From NCBI GenBank assembly GCA_022316685.1, contig JAKJHU010000016.1, positions 1,364,001-1,428,000 on the forward strand: 64,000 nt of DNA, in the 5' to 3' direction. Shown here one piece after another: positions 22,095-34,700 of the stretch (the stretch's first letter is position 1; every line of letters begins with the position of its first letter). A model generated the notes under the pieces. That model was not told the DNA's origin, ran no database searches, and was given only the letters and a program-made list of their open reading frames with translations. The stretch comes from Progne subis subis. Lineage: Eukaryota; Chordata; Aves; Passeriformes; Hirundinidae. A program made the position numbers and the translations under genes.

Positions 22095-25000
22095 TTAGCT
22101 ACAAAAATTATAAATTGAACTTCAATAGTACCAGTGGCACAGCAAAATTCTCTAGTAGCCACTGTCCATGCTTCTGTATAGAAAGACTTAAAATTATAAA
22201 CCAAAGAAACAGCATACAATATAAACTTCCAGACATCAAAATTTAACACTCCAGGTCTGCCTGGGTCAAAACCCAGATAGCAGCAGCTTTAAATGTCATG
22301 AAAAACCATCTGTACATGCTGTGAAACAGTCACTTCAGTTTTTCATGATCCAGATTGCACATGAGCTATGACATTTGACTTGAAACTAGAAACATAATGG
22401 AAGTCTAATCAAAATTGTTGCAGGTGTTTCAAAATGTCTTGTAAAAATATTTGAGTGAGTACACAGCTAGCAAACAGTTAGTTAACTGGCATATTAGAAT
22501 GAATCACTGCAGTGCTTCTTTAATGTCTTTCTTTTAGGCAAAAGAATCCATCATTTCCATTCAATTTTATCTTTCAAGTTATTAATATTAAAAATCTTTC
22601 ATTCATGTCATGAAGATCACAATTTATAAAGTATATGCTCATGTTGGAGTTTTTTCCCACACCCTCAAAAATCAGTTACTGCATTTTTGACAGAAAATGA
22701 CCCACTGCAGTTGCTGGAGGAAACAATCAGGCAGATTGAAAGCTCATTACATGGCATTTAAAAGTGGTTATTGCTTCACTCTCATTGTTTCACACCTTAA
22801 TTCACATGACTTCTATGACCTCTCTGAGTGTTTCATATACAGTTTAAAATATTAATATTCAAATACTTGGATACCACCCTTTTTATTCATTTGACTTACC
22901 CTGCCCGGAGATTTAAGGGATATTTTTCTCCAGCTAAATTCCATTTAACTTTTCTCAGCTGATTTTCATTTTCATCTGTTCTTTTCAACTTCCATTTATT
23001 AGCAGCTCATTGAAAGACATCTGCATAAACGTTTGGAAATGCTCAAGTTCTAAAGTGCTACAGTGAAAATTCACCTCAGATCAAGGGGAAAAGAGTCATC
23101 CAGAATAGAAAAATTAGATTCAGACTAATGTTTCATGCACCCAATATCTAGGTTATTTAATTACTAATCTGTAGGACAAGTCAGCATGCTTTACACTGAT
23201 CATGTCACATCAGTCACAAAGACCTTGAGGAGACTGAAGCTAGGATATAAAGGTGGAACAGATATAATTTCAGTAAATTTGTTACTCTTCTCATTTGTCA
23301 GATTATTCCCATTTTTGAACGAACACTGGAGATTATGAATGTGAGACAAACTATATACTGTAGTAGTCCTTCCTACTACAGGTGTTTGGGGAGGTAACTA
23401 ACTAACCAGGCTCACCCACAGAGTAATCCAGGAAAGACATAATGGTAGCGACAGCACCTCCCAGGAAAAAAGGTAATCATGTTGTGACTTCCTCCTCTTC
23501 GACACCTTCTCCTTAGAATCCCATAATAGTTCTTTAGCAATTTTGTCTTCTGGGATTGGCTGGGAGAACCAATAAATCAGCAGATCTTATTGATAGATTT
23601 GCCATACATTCTCCAAATGTCTTCTTCTGCAGTGCAAAGGCTCCCAGGAAATTGCCAGAGCTTTTTATTCTTGGCATTTAGAGACAGAAGTATTTGCCAT
23701 CATGAAGGAGTCACTATATTGGCCTGAATTTACCTTTGCATTTTTGCATAGTCTCACTAACAACAATAACTGCACAGTAGGATCCTGGTTCAGGGTGAAT
23801 ACATGCTATTCATTACTATGTTCCTCATAAAGCACTGTCTTCTTCAACAGTGTCCCAGAAAATCATCTTTTCAGAAAGTTAGGGCTTGTACATCCATACA
23901 AGGACCTTAAGTTTGAAAAACTACTGAAGAAACTTTTTTAAAACCCTGTATAACCAATCTTTTTTAAATTAATTTCCTTCTGTCTATAAGATGGATCCTT
24001 ATATTCCTTCATTTACAGTATCAGGGAACAATATGCTGAGATGCCATGGAAGCTGGGAACTAAATTATCCATCTGTTAGCAGAAGCAAGATGCAGAAGAA
24101 CAAGTTGATAACCCTTACAGGTAGGCTAGAAGAAAATGTATTCCCACAGAAAAGGAACTAGAAAAGGGAATCATATTCCATCAAATGCACTGGTAATAAC
24201 TTCCAGCATGTAAATTCAAGCTACAGCCAGGAGCCTTTGATATCCTCTCAACAGTTTTCAGCCACAATTCAAAAATTTATTCCATCAACCACAAGAGGTG
24301 GGACTTTTTCTTCACTGCTCTCCGACATTTTCCCTACGTGTCACAAACTGACAAATAGCATGCTTTGCTAGGAGTATGTTTCCTCACTTAACTGTAGTAT
24401 CAGAAATGTATTTCAATACAGCAACAGTCTGCACTTTTTAGCTTTAAGGTATGAATTTGTCACTTTGAAAGAGCCTCCTTGCAGTGATTGATGTTTATTT
24501 CCTTACTGGTCACTCCAGGGTGTCATATGCTTTTGTACAAATGTTTGGAACAAACCTACCTACTGGTGTATATTCCCTCTGCTAACACATGCTTGCTTTT
24601 TTTCTCATACAGTCCAACAGTGGATATACTGCAACCTGTTAGGATACTCTCTCTATGAACAAATTGACCTCTTCAGTTCCAGAATTTATGTTAAAAAAAA
24701 AAGCCTGAAACAACAGAAAAACCTCTTAAAACATTAAAGTACATTTATGATGAGTGTATCCCTTGCAATTTGGTTGACAGACTGTGATCTTTTGCATAAC
24801 TGAACATTGTGGTTTATGCTTCACCTATTTTTACAAGGGTGGCAGCCCTATGAGTCCATAAAGGGACTGAGAGGAATGCTTGGTCTGTACCTCAGTATTA
24901 CACAACCAAGCACCACCAGCAGACCTGTTAAATCTTATGCATTTCAGTAAGAATCTTGGTAACTTCTCCACCAAGGTGCCTGCAGTTGAGAACATAATCA

Positions 25001-26564
25001 CAGCTTCTCTCCTGTTCCAGGTTCCCATCTGTCAGATCCATCTGGACTCTGATCCATTACGCACTGATTATCTGCATCTGGTACATGAAAACAGGATGGG
25101 AACGGATGCAAAGTACTATACTGGAGCTAAAGAAGGTGACCACGATTAAAAGTTCATAGGCAGTGGCAGGAATACACTAGTCCTATCTATGGACCCATCC
25201 ATCCTATATATGGGGTGACAAATAGAGACAAGGCTGAGTGCTCTCTTTCTCTCTTGGAAACAATCAAGAAAATTTATATAAAAAGTAGTAGTTTAAACCA
25301 CACTTTAAGTTGGCATAAACCAATACTATTGCAATTAAAAAAAAAAAAAAGAAAAGCCTGACCTCTTCTTACCTATTTTCACGTTCTTGTGTTATTCATT
25401 CCCCTGAGCTAACACAAACATCTATGAGGCTGCCTGCTGAACTGGGATATGAAATATATCTGGATTCAAAATAGTCTGTTCCTTGTCAGGTTAATTTCAA
25501 TGTAATTAAATTCTGAATAAAATTTAGCACATCATTCACCACACAGCAATGCAAATGCTTACACTGACAAAGGAAGTAAGAAACATCTAGGCAGAAGGAG
25601 GAAGGATTGCATCTGTAGTAGTTCTGTCTTATTCTAGCTTAAAGTGATCACAGTCTCATTATCACTGTGCTGTTTCAAAGCTCATCAAGATGATTTAAGA
25701 AGACAGTGCAGTGCCACCATGAGCAGCAGTCCTCCTCATCACCCACATTCCCCACTCCCCTTCTTGAGTAAGATTTACTGAATATGAAAGTAAATCTGAT
25801 CAATTCACCGATCCCACTGAAACCTAACTTTCTTATAAAACTGATTTTTGGCCGATTCACAGATGAACTAACTAATGGCACAGTTACACAGCTGGACCAA
25901 CACAAGAAAGTGGATGGGAGCTCACCGAGGTGAAAGAGTTCCCTTTGGGAGGCAGAACAACTGAAAATAATCAGCTTTTTCTAAGCATGAAACTGCACTT
26001 TTACTATTCCTTTTTACTGCTCATCTGACTTTTAAGCAACGGCTTCTAGTCCTAGCTTATCAGCATTTTCAAACAAGCGCTACATACAATTGTTGTACCT
26101 AAAGCCAGCAGAAGCAGGTGCTAATTGTTCCCTCTCACATGGAAAGTTCTCGGCTGTTTTTTTACTAAACAAGTATCTAACACTCACGCAAAACAGTTTA
26201 AATATATGAAAAAATATAAATAGCTTCTGGACAATTCCAATTAAGTGGTAAATAAAAATGTACTAGACTGTAATATTTGCAGTGCTTCTCAAATACACAT
26301 TTTTCCCTTGTGCTGCTCTATGCTTAAAAGTTAAGGCTCCAAGAAAGCAGTGATGGTTTTATGCTTTAGGACAGATATACTACATGCTTCTTTTAGATTG
26401 GACAGAAAACATTTCTCAGGTTTGACTGAGCAACTATATTTGATACATCATGTTGCCAGCAGGCTTAGTAGCAGTCTGAGCAGAAATAACAATTAACAGT
26501 CCTTTTCCACATCTTCGGGACTTCAGAAACCAAATAGCAATCTCTACAGCTATGAGGATTACAG
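22095..26564. other. Intergenic region, no gene seen
   Basis: AT-rich DNA between the solo LTR and the hairpin/CR1 cluster. It holds only short open frames without recognisable domains (for example 24880-25149) and an A-run near 25340. I could not identify repeats or RNA genes. Confidence 0.6.
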
Positions 26565-26602
26565 TTCACTAGTAAATGTCTTTTCAGACATTTACTAGTG
26601 AA
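26565..26602. repeat. Perfect inverted repeat (17-bp arms, 4-nt loop)
   Basis: The left arm (26565-26581, TTCACTAGTAAATGTCT) and right arm (26586-26602) are exact reverse complements separated by TTTC. A third, partial copy of the core (TACTAGTAAA) follows at about 26609-26618. The hairpin is too short for a typical pre-miRNA stem. It lies about 120 bases left of the CR1 insertion. It may be a remnant of a small inverted-repeat element or a replication-generated palindrome; no function can be assigned. Confidence 0.95.
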
Positions 26603-26723
26603 ACAAATTACTAGTAAAGCAAAGATCTGCATGCTGAAACCAAAACAATTCAGGCAATAGAATCACTGTATACAATAAGCATTTTGGATTTCTTTGCAAG
26701 GCACTGCTGTCATACAATCTGTT

Positions 26724-27666
26724 CCTCAGGGTTCCTCGGGGTCCCTCAGGGTTCTCTAGGGGGCGCAGCCCTTTTCAATAACTTTATTAAAAATCTGGAC
26801 AAGGGGATTGAGTGTACCCTCAGTCACTTTGCAGATGACACTGAGCTGGGTGGGAATGTTGATTACCTGGAAGGCAGAAAGGCTCTGCAGCTCTGGACAG
26901 GCTGAATCGATGGGTCAAGGCGAACCCTTTGAGGTTTAACAAGGCAACAAGGCCAACTGACAGGTCCTGCCCTTGGGTCACAACAATCCCACACAGCGCT
27001 ACAGGTTTGGGGAAGCGTAGCCCATTGGAAAATGACCTGGGGGATGTGGTCGACAGCAGCTGAACTTGAGCCAACGTCTGCCTGGGTGGCCAAGGTCAAT
27101 GGCGTAATGTGGCCAACAGGACAAGGTAGTGATTGTCCCCCTGTACCTGGCAGTGGTGAGGCCACACCCTGAACCCTGTGTTCAACTCTCAGCTCCTTAA
27201 TAGAGAGAAAGGCATTGAGGTGTTGGAGCACATCCAGAGAAGGGCAAGAGAGCTGGTGAAGAGTCTGGAGCACAAGTCTCATGAGGAGTAGCTCAGAGAG
27301 CTGGAATTCTTCAGCCTGGAGGAAAGGAGACTCAGCAAGGCCCTTATCACTCTCTACAGCTACCTGAAAGACTACAGCCAGGTGGGTGTCAGCCTTTTCT
27401 ACCATGTAACAAATGATAGGACAAAAGGAAATATCCCCAAGGGAGGTTTAGATTGGTTATTAATAGAAATTCCTTCACCTAAAAGGTTGTCAAACTTTGG
27501 AGCAGGCTGCCCAGGGAAGTCATTAAGTCACCATTCCTGAAGGTATTTAAAGGGCATGTAGAGGTGGCACTTGAGGACACGGTTTAGTGGTGGACTTGGC
27601 AGTGCTGGCTTTACAGTTAGGTTCAACCACCTTAAAGGTCTTTCCCAAACCTAAATGATTCTAGTT
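26724..27666 (+). mobile_element. CR1 LINE, 5'-truncated, 3' end of ORF2 plus tail
   Basis: This is a chicken-repeat-1 type non-LTR retrotransposon on the + strand. The conceptual translation near 26730-26880 shows the reverse-transcriptase signatures GVPQGS and [13 protein letters not shown] contains the two catalytic aspartates. Further right the reading continues in changing frames with stops, still showing typical CR1 ORF2 C-terminal phrases. The end, at about 27600-27666, matches the conserved CR1 3' UTR (GGTTCAACC, AAGGTCTTTCCCAAACCTAA) and stops in one degenerate ATTCTATGA-type unit. The copy lacks the endonuclease and most of the RT, so it is dead. Long minus-strand open frames across it are shadows. 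Confidence 0.92.
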
Positions 27667-29839
27667 AGGAATCCGTGTAAGACAAATATTCTAAATCTTC
27701 ACCTTGTCATTCTTATGAGTTTTCTCATCCTCCTTTCACTAGATATAAACCACTAGCTTTCAAAGTAATCAGCAAAGAGTTCCTTATGGTCTGTAGTCTC
27801 TGTAAAAAAATCTTCCCTCAAAATGCTTCCTCAAAGTCCATAACTCTTTTTATAATTGACCAAACATTATTTTAATAGCTGGCTCACCTAGTAAATGAAG
27901 CTGTCATAACAACTGACTTTATTCAAAGCACTGGGACCCAGCACACAATCTAATCACTGTTCATATCTTGTCCCTAACTGAGGGCATGGGACATTTTGTC
28001 TTCAATGCTTATATAATAGCTCCCCTGGGATTTCCATCCTTATTGACTCAGCTTTGGGAATGAAACTGAATGTTAACCTACTGGACAGGTGATTTACAAT
28101 AATATCTGCCTGTGTAACTTCAGAAGCAGGCTCTACACTGTTGCAGAGTTTAGGTAGTGTTTGCCTTGTGACTAGAATGTAGATGTAGATTGCTAGCTCT
28201 GCCAAGTCACAAATTGAGTTAACAGAGCAGCAGTTGTTTGAAACTGAGAATAGAATTTGAAGATTCAAACTACATTAAAAAATACCCAAACCAAAACAAG
28301 CATTCATATCAGAGCAGAAATGAAAGACATGGAACTTAGTCTCTTTTTGACAAGTTTTTTTCTCCAAATGCTTCAACAGTAATTCTATATGCTCATCTAA
28401 AACACATTTTACATGTAAAATGATCTTGCGTACAGAATACGAAAATAGACATTAATATGAACAAAACAGATAACTGCAGTGCTCAGTGCTCTTTACATAC
28501 AGATGCCCTTTTTCTTCATATTGCAAGTCTATTTCTGCTAAATGGACTGTGAAAATCAATATCAAACTCCATTTGCTCAATAACATTTGTAAGCTCTGAC
28601 TTGGCTAAGGGAATCTGGACTCAAATGGTTTGTGCAAACCTACCAGCAAGAACTCCATGGAAATTCTTAATTTTTGCCATCTGGTTACTAGCAGGCAGCT
28701 TTGAAAGACCAAAGTAATTTTGACTGCATTTCTGAATTTGCACCTATGGGGGGAAAAAAAAAAAAAAAAAAAAAAAAGATTTAGCCAACAGGCAAATGGT
28801 TTTCCATAAATAAATTACTAGACATAATTCAGGTATGGTTATCAATTTTGCTGCTGAAGACACAATCTTTTGAATAACTCAACACAATCTGAATACTACC
28901 TTTTTTTTCAGGAATCAATGCGCTTGGTAATACGACCTTCTAACGCTCTCACAAAACTGTTATAATTCTAAAACCAGATCCACCCTCTTCCTATTTTCTG
29001 TACTGTTTATCAGTTAAGTGGCAAAACAGACAATAACCAGAAAAAGACACTGGTACAAATAAAGTAGTTTCAGTAGAACAAGTGTTTTGCTCCAATAGTC
29101 AGGCCTTGCATTCACCTCTAGCTTTAGCAGAATTCCCCGGGCTAGTGTGTTCCTTAAAAAAACAAACAGAGATACCCACAAGGCAATAAGTCACTCTGGC
29201 ACAAATAATTTCTCATTTGGCAAACCGGGTTAAGCAGCACTGGGCAGCATTTAGATGTCTCTTCACTGGAGAGCTGAGATCACCGTACCTTTACTAATGC
29301 AGCTACAACGGCTCTGCTGTAGATAAGGAAACAGGTGCTCAAATCAACTCCTTACAAGGCCTGAGCACAATGGAATGACAGCCTGGGCAAACTCTCTCAA
29401 ATGCTCCAGGAGGGGGTGGGGATTAACATCCAAAGGTTGTGATCCTAACTGATACAGCAGGACCATAGGAATAAAAAAAAGACTGAAAAGGCTTGTCGGG
29501 GATAACCTCTGTCCTCAGAGGTCCGATGTCCCCTGGTTTCCACAACCACTCCTGCTTTCTGCACACTGATGTTATAGCCTTTCTTGAAAGGTACACCTAG
29601 AACTTCTGCTCTTTCATTTCCAGATTAATTTCGAAGATTTTTTTTTTTTTTTTTTTTTTTTAATCAGGTAAGTTTTTTCTAAACCAGACCTGCCTCCAGT
29701 TAGCGCCAAAATCGACTTTTAAATACGGGTGCACTAGTGCTCCTGAGTGCAAAAGCTGGTCCTGGTATGTTTTTGCTGCTTACCAGTTAGGCAGGGTCGA
29801 CCTGAGCTTTTTATTGCTTTTTTTCAATGCTCTATACTC
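27667..29839. other. Intergenic region upstream of ARFGEF1 CpG island
   Basis: AT-rich DNA with a 25-A run (28754-28778) and a 24-T run (29638-29661). No exon or repeat family was recognised. The right end may contain distal promoter elements of ARFGEF1, but no specific site is convincing. Confidence 0.6.
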
Positions 29840-30490
29840 CTAGTGCACGTGCAGAGAGAAGAAAGGCGGGACGACAGCGCTTTAGTTAGAGGATGCAGGT
29901 GATAGAGGAGGAGCACCACACGAACTCGCAGGTGCAGCGCTCCCGCGCCCGAGGCGAGGTGCGGGCCAGGCGGGGAGGGGCTGAGGGAGCGCCCAGACGA
30001 GCCCGGACACCTCCCACGCTCTAACGCGCTTCCCGCGTCCTTTCTCCCTCCCTCAGCGCCGGGGACTGCTCTCCGCTCGCTGCCCCGCTCGCCGGAACCC
30101 CGGCTGTTTCTTTTCTCGTCAGGGAAGGCGGTGGCCGTGGAAGGAGGGCAGCTCCTCTCCCAGGGAGGCCCCTCTCCCCAGCCGCCGCGAAGCCCGCCCT
30201 TCAGGGGCAGGTGGCGCATCCCAAGGGAGCCTTCCTCCTCCTCCGTCTCCTCCTCCACCTCCTAGCGCTGGTGGCCCGGAAGGGAAGCCCTGCCCCTCCT
30301 CCTCATCCAGATCCCAGGTGGCAGCGGCCATCTCCGTGCGTCCGTCTTCGCTGCCTCCCGCGGCTCCGCTCCACCTGTAGCGCGGCCGCGGGGCGGGCAG
30401 AATACGAGCGCCCCCCGCCCTCCCGCTTCCCTCCGCCCGCCCTGCCTCCCGGGACACGGGCGCCGCTTCCTCCCGCTCCGGCTGCGGCCC

Positions 30491-30519
30491 TGACGTCGCT
30501 TCCTTCCAACATGGCGAGG
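30491..30519 (+). promoter_or_regulatory. ARFGEF1: CRE-like, ETS-like and YY1/TISU-like motif cluster
   Basis: Within 29 bases there is TGACGTCG (7 of 8 to the CRE palindrome), then CTTCC, then CAACATGGCGAG, which fits 10 of 12 positions of the TISU/YY1 consensus SAASATGGCGGC. YY1 sites of this form usually sit just downstream of the transcription start, so the start may lie at about 30480-30505. This is inference; no transcript data are available here. Confidence 0.5.
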
Positions 30520-30555
30520 GCAGGTTGTTTCTGCGGCCGCCGCCGCCGGTGCTGA
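30511..30555 (+). promoter_or_regulatory. ARFGEF1: Upstream ORF 1 in ARFGEF1 leader (14 codons)
   Basis: An ATG in strong context (A at -3, G at +4) opens a 14-codon frame, MARAGCFCGRRRRC, ending TGA at 30553-30555. It would lie in the 5' UTR if transcription starts upstream of 30511. The start overlaps the TISU-like motif, so it might be used even with a very short leader. The main ARFGEF1 ATG has C at -3 and T at +4, a poor context, so this uORF could limit its translation. Confidence 0.5.
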
Positions 30556-30593
30556 TGGAGGCGGGCGCGAACCGGGGGCGGCTCGGGGACTGA
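30555..30593 (+). promoter_or_regulatory. ARFGEF1: Upstream ORF 2, overlapping uORF 1 by TGATG
   Basis: The ATG at 30555-30557 shares its A with the stop of uORF 1 (TGATG). The frame is 12 codons, MEAGANRGRLGD, ending TGA at 30591-30593. The context has C at -3 and G at +4. No other ATG occurs between here and the coding start at 30873. Confidence 0.45.
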
Positions 30594-31364
<771 letters not shown>

Positions 31365-31661
31365 TGAGCTGAGCTGACCTGGAAGCAGACGGCCGGCGGG
31401 GAGGGAGCAGGTGACAGGCAGCGGTGAGGGAGGAGGGACGGGTGAGGAAGAGGGGGTGGCGGAGAGCGAGAGACAATGACACCAGGCCGTGTCTGGAGCT
31501 GGTGGCCCTTCGGAGCCGGGAAGAGGGCTAGAGAGGGAGAGGATGGTCTGGGAGATGTGCAAGGGAGAGCCTTAGGCGAGTCGTTCCTGGTGGAGAAACA
31601 GCTGATGGGGAAGAGAGCTTCCTTCATGCATGGCAGAGCTGGAGCGGCCACAGATGATAAC

Positions 31662-31730
31662 AGACAGAATCACAGAGTTGTTAGGGTCGGAAGGGATCTC
31701 TGGAGATTATCTAGTCGTGCCCCTGTTGTT
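31662..31730 (-). mobile_element. CR1 3'-end fragment, antisense
   Basis: About 70 bases reading AGAATCACAGAGTTG, GTTAGGGTCGGAAGGGA, then GGAGATTATCTAGT: the reverse complement of the CR1 3' UTR. The CR1 3' terminus is at the left, so the element lies on the minus strand and is cut down to its last 70 bases. It sits just right of the ARFGEF1 CpG island. The family is clear; the exact subfamily is not. Confidence 0.8.
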
Positions 31731-34700
31731 GGGTTCCAAGATGTGGGGACGTTTGCCTGCTTCGGGCCGAAGGAGGGGTGTTGGGTTTGTAGTGCAGCTG
31801 TGTCAGCGCCACCTGGTCTGGAAGCGTGAGGGAAGTACCGGTGCTGGATAGTACAAAGCACATGTAGGCATCCAATTACAGGCGGCTTAAAAGGACGGCT
31901 TGGGCTTCACGATTCTGACATGATGAGTGCAGGCGGGGCTAGAACCTCTGTGACACAATACTGACATATTTACTGAAAGACTTCTAGAGAAGGACCTGTT
32001 TCATTTAAGTAATATGTAAATGGATTATGTCCCTCCCTTTCTATTGTAATTGTTTCTGTTTTGGAGGTAATTATCGTGATTCTGTGCAGTAATAACGTCT
32101 TTAAATGGATTTGTTTGAAGAGATAACATTAAGTTGAAACTTGCTTGTTTTAAAACTAAGTGTAAGTATTCCGAAGTTGTTCTTCTGTCGTTCTGTTAAT
32201 TTGTATGTTAGCGCTTACATTTTTTTAGAAAAAAACAAAACAGTCCTTTTCTTGATTTCTTTGTGAAAGATCCTGACAGAGGGAGGGGGAGAAATAACCA
32301 TACTAAAGCTATTTATTTCTTCTTAATTAAAATGGATGAGAAACCGGTGGGTTTTTTTACATTTTTCATATATCACTAGCATGATTAACAGTAATCTTAT
32401 GATTTATGCACTTTAGACTGTGCATTCAAGTTAGAAATAAAACAGAGAAATGTTTTTTTATTGGTAAACTGAATTTCTATCCAATCTGTATGTCATCCAT
32501 AGAATTAGACACTGGTATTAATCTTGTGTTTCTGCTGTACTTTATTTCAGTAGCTTGATCTATCTTAAGTATCATCCAGATCCCTCCAAGCATAGCTCTA
32601 TTGTGTTCTGCAGATTATAAAGCAAGCTCTCTAGACTGCCACTGCCTCTTGTGTCATGTAAACTGATTTGTGTGAGAAGACTCTCAAGCACACATCCCTG
32701 TGGTTTCTATCCTACAGCTTCACTGAATCCTTCTGTTGATCTGATGGGGCTTAAATAGGAAAACTGTGATGTGGGTATAAAAACCATTAAGGCAGGAAAG
32801 AAGAAATGCAAGATTGTGTGTACTACCTTATGTATATACGGGACTTCGTGAACTTGAAGAAATATCAGATATGATGTTAACTACTGCAGAGGCTTATTGA
32901 ATTTTTTGTTGTTGTTGTTACAGCACAACAAAATACAGTTGGTGGTTGTAAATTTAACGTGGTCCACGGTCTGGCTTTGTGTGTGATCCGAAGTGGCAAT
33001 GTGTAACTCCTGAGTAGAGTAGTGCTCATGTCTATTTATTAGAAAATTTTTGGAGAAAAGTACATACCATCCATATTTCACATACAGTACAATTGGCTGT
33101 TAAAGCTGAGCTGTAATTTTTGTAGCAGTATTTGAAACGGGATGCACATGTTGTGCCCTGTCCATTTAGCTCCTCATCTGTTGAGACTACTCTTCCGCTG
33201 GATGCTTCTTTGCCACCTTAAGCAAGGCGTATGGACTTAATGCTGAGATACTGTTTTATTTTGAAGTGCAGCAACATTAATGATCAGACATTAGTAAAAT
33301 TTTAATTTAGAGTTGAATTTAATTTGGTGCTAAGTCTGGCAAAGTCTAACTTTACAGTTTTAATGGATTTTTTAGAATGGTAGTTAAATAAAAAGTGGCT
33401 TTTAAAAATCATGGCAGTACTTCCATATCTCCATATCTTCCAAACCAACTTTTTTTTTTTTTTTTTAATTTATTTGATTATCTAATTGATAAGTCTTCAC
33501 TGAAGTTATTTGTGTTCTCCACTAAGATCTTTTTTTTCCAACTGCATGGCTGTAGTAAAATGTTGCTTTTTATTTACTACTAATAATAGGTCACATATTC
33601 TAACTAATAGTTGGTACTAATTCAGGCTTTTTTGTTTAATTCTCTAAAGCCACTATTCATATTGTTTTGTATTGTTTGTATAAAATGATCTGCTATTGCA
33701 GTATTTGATAAACAAGCAATGATCAGAAATACAGTATCCCTGTACAACAGAAAAACTAACAGTAGCTCTGCTTTTTAGATTGAGTTTAACAAGCAGTATT
33801 TTAAGAATCTTTAAGCTATCCCTTTGTCATTTTTAACCTCTATATTTTTTATTAATCTGTTGCATTCCTTTAAGATTATACATAATCTATTTTTAATTTG
33901 TGAATCTTAGGGAGAAAAACCTAGCAACATTCCAGACTCTGGCAGTTTTAAGGTGTTAAGGTGAGGTCCCTTCTAGTATGACCATTTTTCTGGTGATTAG
34001 AAGATAAGAAAGCAAAATACTAATTAGAGTGTTGCAACCTGAATTGCAGATGTTCTTTGGCTTTTTAACAGGGATGAAATTAAACCTGATGCTTAGCATC
34101 CCATATCTGATGATTCACCAGGTTGTGTCTGGGTTTGTACAGAACAGTTGAGTTTAATTTAACTTTGTCCTTTCTGAGAGATTTTCTCTCTATGTGGAAA
34201 ACATGAGATTTCTTTAATCACCTAATGAGGTACAGCTAATTTAGAACTTTGTATTGTTTACTTTCATAGCAACAGCTCTTAATCTGCATCTTGAAATTGT
34301 CCTCTTGCAGAAAGCAATAGGGCAGCAAGCTGTCAGAATGATTAGATTTAAAAGCACCTTTTCCACTGAGTTACCTCCACTGCTGTTTCTGTATTGCTTT
34401 TCAGCCATGCTACAGTCTAGGAAACCTTACTGTAAACATACTGTGTTTGCATAAATGATGAAAGGTCTTGGGGAAAAAGATCCTCATCTGAACATAAAGT
34501 TTTTAATAGACTGAACAAAAACTGTTGGTGCTTCATGTCAAAATCTGCAGCATGGATTTATCTTTCTGAAAAGGTGGTTTCAGAGCATTAAGCTGGGCAA
34601 ACCAGAATGCCCTGCTTGTATAAAGTCTGCTAATTCAACTGCAAATCAGGAGTCAAACAACTCTTCAATAAAACTCCAAACCACAAGTAGTATGAAATTA

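Noticed and set aside
26863..27405. 180-codon minus-strand open frame
   Set aside because: It is the antisense shadow of the CR1 ORF2 region.
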